From the NCBI GenBank assembly GCA_003001795.1, contig PVNI01000010.1, forward strand, positions 160,882 to 224,881: a stretch of 64,000 nt of DNA, read 5' to 3'. Within the stretch, counting starts at the first letter, position 1. Each line of letters opens with the position of its first letter. Under the pieces are notes generated by a model. That model saw only the letters and a program-made list of their open reading frames with translations, ran no database searches and was not told the origin of the DNA. Below are positions 63,941-64,000 of the stretch, piece by piece. The position numbers and the translations under genes were made by a program. This DNA comes from Actinomadura viridilutea (GTDB taxonomy: Bacteria > Actinomycetota > Actinomycetes > Streptosporangiales > Streptosporangiaceae).

Positions 63941-64000
63941 TTGAGAACTCAACAGCGTGTCAAAAGCCAGTGCCTTGTGAGGCCAGGCGATTGTCTGGCC
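63941..64000 (+). ncRNA. Start of rRNA operon leader (16S gene lies beyond the window)
   Basis: TTGAGAACTCAACAGCGTG (63941-63959) is the conserved actinomycete pre-16S leader element, with a TTGAG/CTCAA palindrome. It is followed by a stem GGCCAG/CTGGCC (63981-63986, 63995-64000) probably involved in antitermination or RNase III processing. The leader continues off the right edge. Confidence 0.75.

Noticed and set aside
63212..63952. Minus-strand 246-codon frame across the rRNA promoter region
   Set aside because: It has no recognisable protein features, is Ser/Arg/Thr-rich, and lies opposite clear rRNA promoters and leader.

Overview
The window is a 64 kb stretch of chromosome from a high-GC Gram-positive actinomycete. 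GC is roughly 70-75%, coding third positions are almost all G or C, and GTG starts are frequent. Marker genes agree with this: paired clpP1-clpP2 followed by clpX, obgE and proBA in the rpmA cluster, an RNase E with long acidic/Ala-Pro tails, DUF4233 beside folC, a SARP/BTAD regulator, an MmyB-type regulator, and an rrn leader at the right edge. The leader style and gene mix suggest a Streptosporangiales-like (for example Actinomadura-type) organism. That genus-level guess is inference only. Most of the window is conserved core chromosome, interrupted by small accessory patches.

Layout. 0-9 kb: a partial hypothetical gene; a divergent HxlR-regulator/YceI pair with an inverted-repeat operator candidate; a HAD phosphatase; a secreted CBM2-FnIII-GH18 chitinase with a 19-bp palindrome far upstream; the RNA-binding protein Tex; and a DMT-type membrane protein. 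9-15 kb: trigger factor, clpP1, clpP2 and clpX (folding and proteolysis), with tig separated from clpP1 by 1.75 kb of decayed DNA that holds an IS481 transposase remnant. 15.8-18.2 kb: a NarL-type response regulator, a histidine kinase without a sensor domain, and a membrane-anchored protein. 18.3-27 kb: valS, flanked by two related membrane-anchored proteins; a FolC-like Mur ligase divergent from true folC; DUF4233; and an MFS-like permease. 27-34 kb: ndk, then the cell-elongation cluster mreB-mreC-mreD-PBP2-rodA, with 4-bp stop/start overlaps in its distal half.

34-46 kb: a radical SAM pair (TIGR03960/TIGR03936 type), RNase E/G, rplU-rpmA, obgE, proB and proA. This covers ribosome biogenesis, RNA processing and proline synthesis. 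46-51 kb: an M48 metalloprotease, a PaaK-like AMP ligase, nadD, rsfS, a histidine phosphatase, and two identical tRNA-Ala(GGC) genes. 51.5-59.7 kb is accessory: an MFS drug-efflux gene divergent from its likely MmyB-family repressor, a RibD/DHFR-like reductase, a broken TetR gene before an MmpL-type transporter, a baeRF (Rv2629-like) protein and a DUF5709 protein. 59.8-63.2 kb: a large SARP-NTPase-TPR regulator that probably starts with CTG. 63.4-64 kb: four exact CGCTGAC heptamers on 11-bp spacing, then tandem rRNA promoters and the start of an rRNA leader; the 16S gene itself lies beyond the window.

The points most worth a second look are the SARP-box-like heptamers upstream of rRNA promoters, several promoters placed for leaderless transcripts, the rplU 5' leader with overlapping leader ORFs behind a strong ribosome-binding site, the paralogous FIGGTG proteins around valS, the divergent FolC-like/FolC pair, the 27-codon ORF coupled at both ends between folC and DUF4233, and the broken TetR gene beside an intact efflux pump. 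No CRISPR array, intact insertion sequence, prophage or obvious biosynthetic gene cluster is visible. All family names are from sequence recognition by eye; no database search was run.
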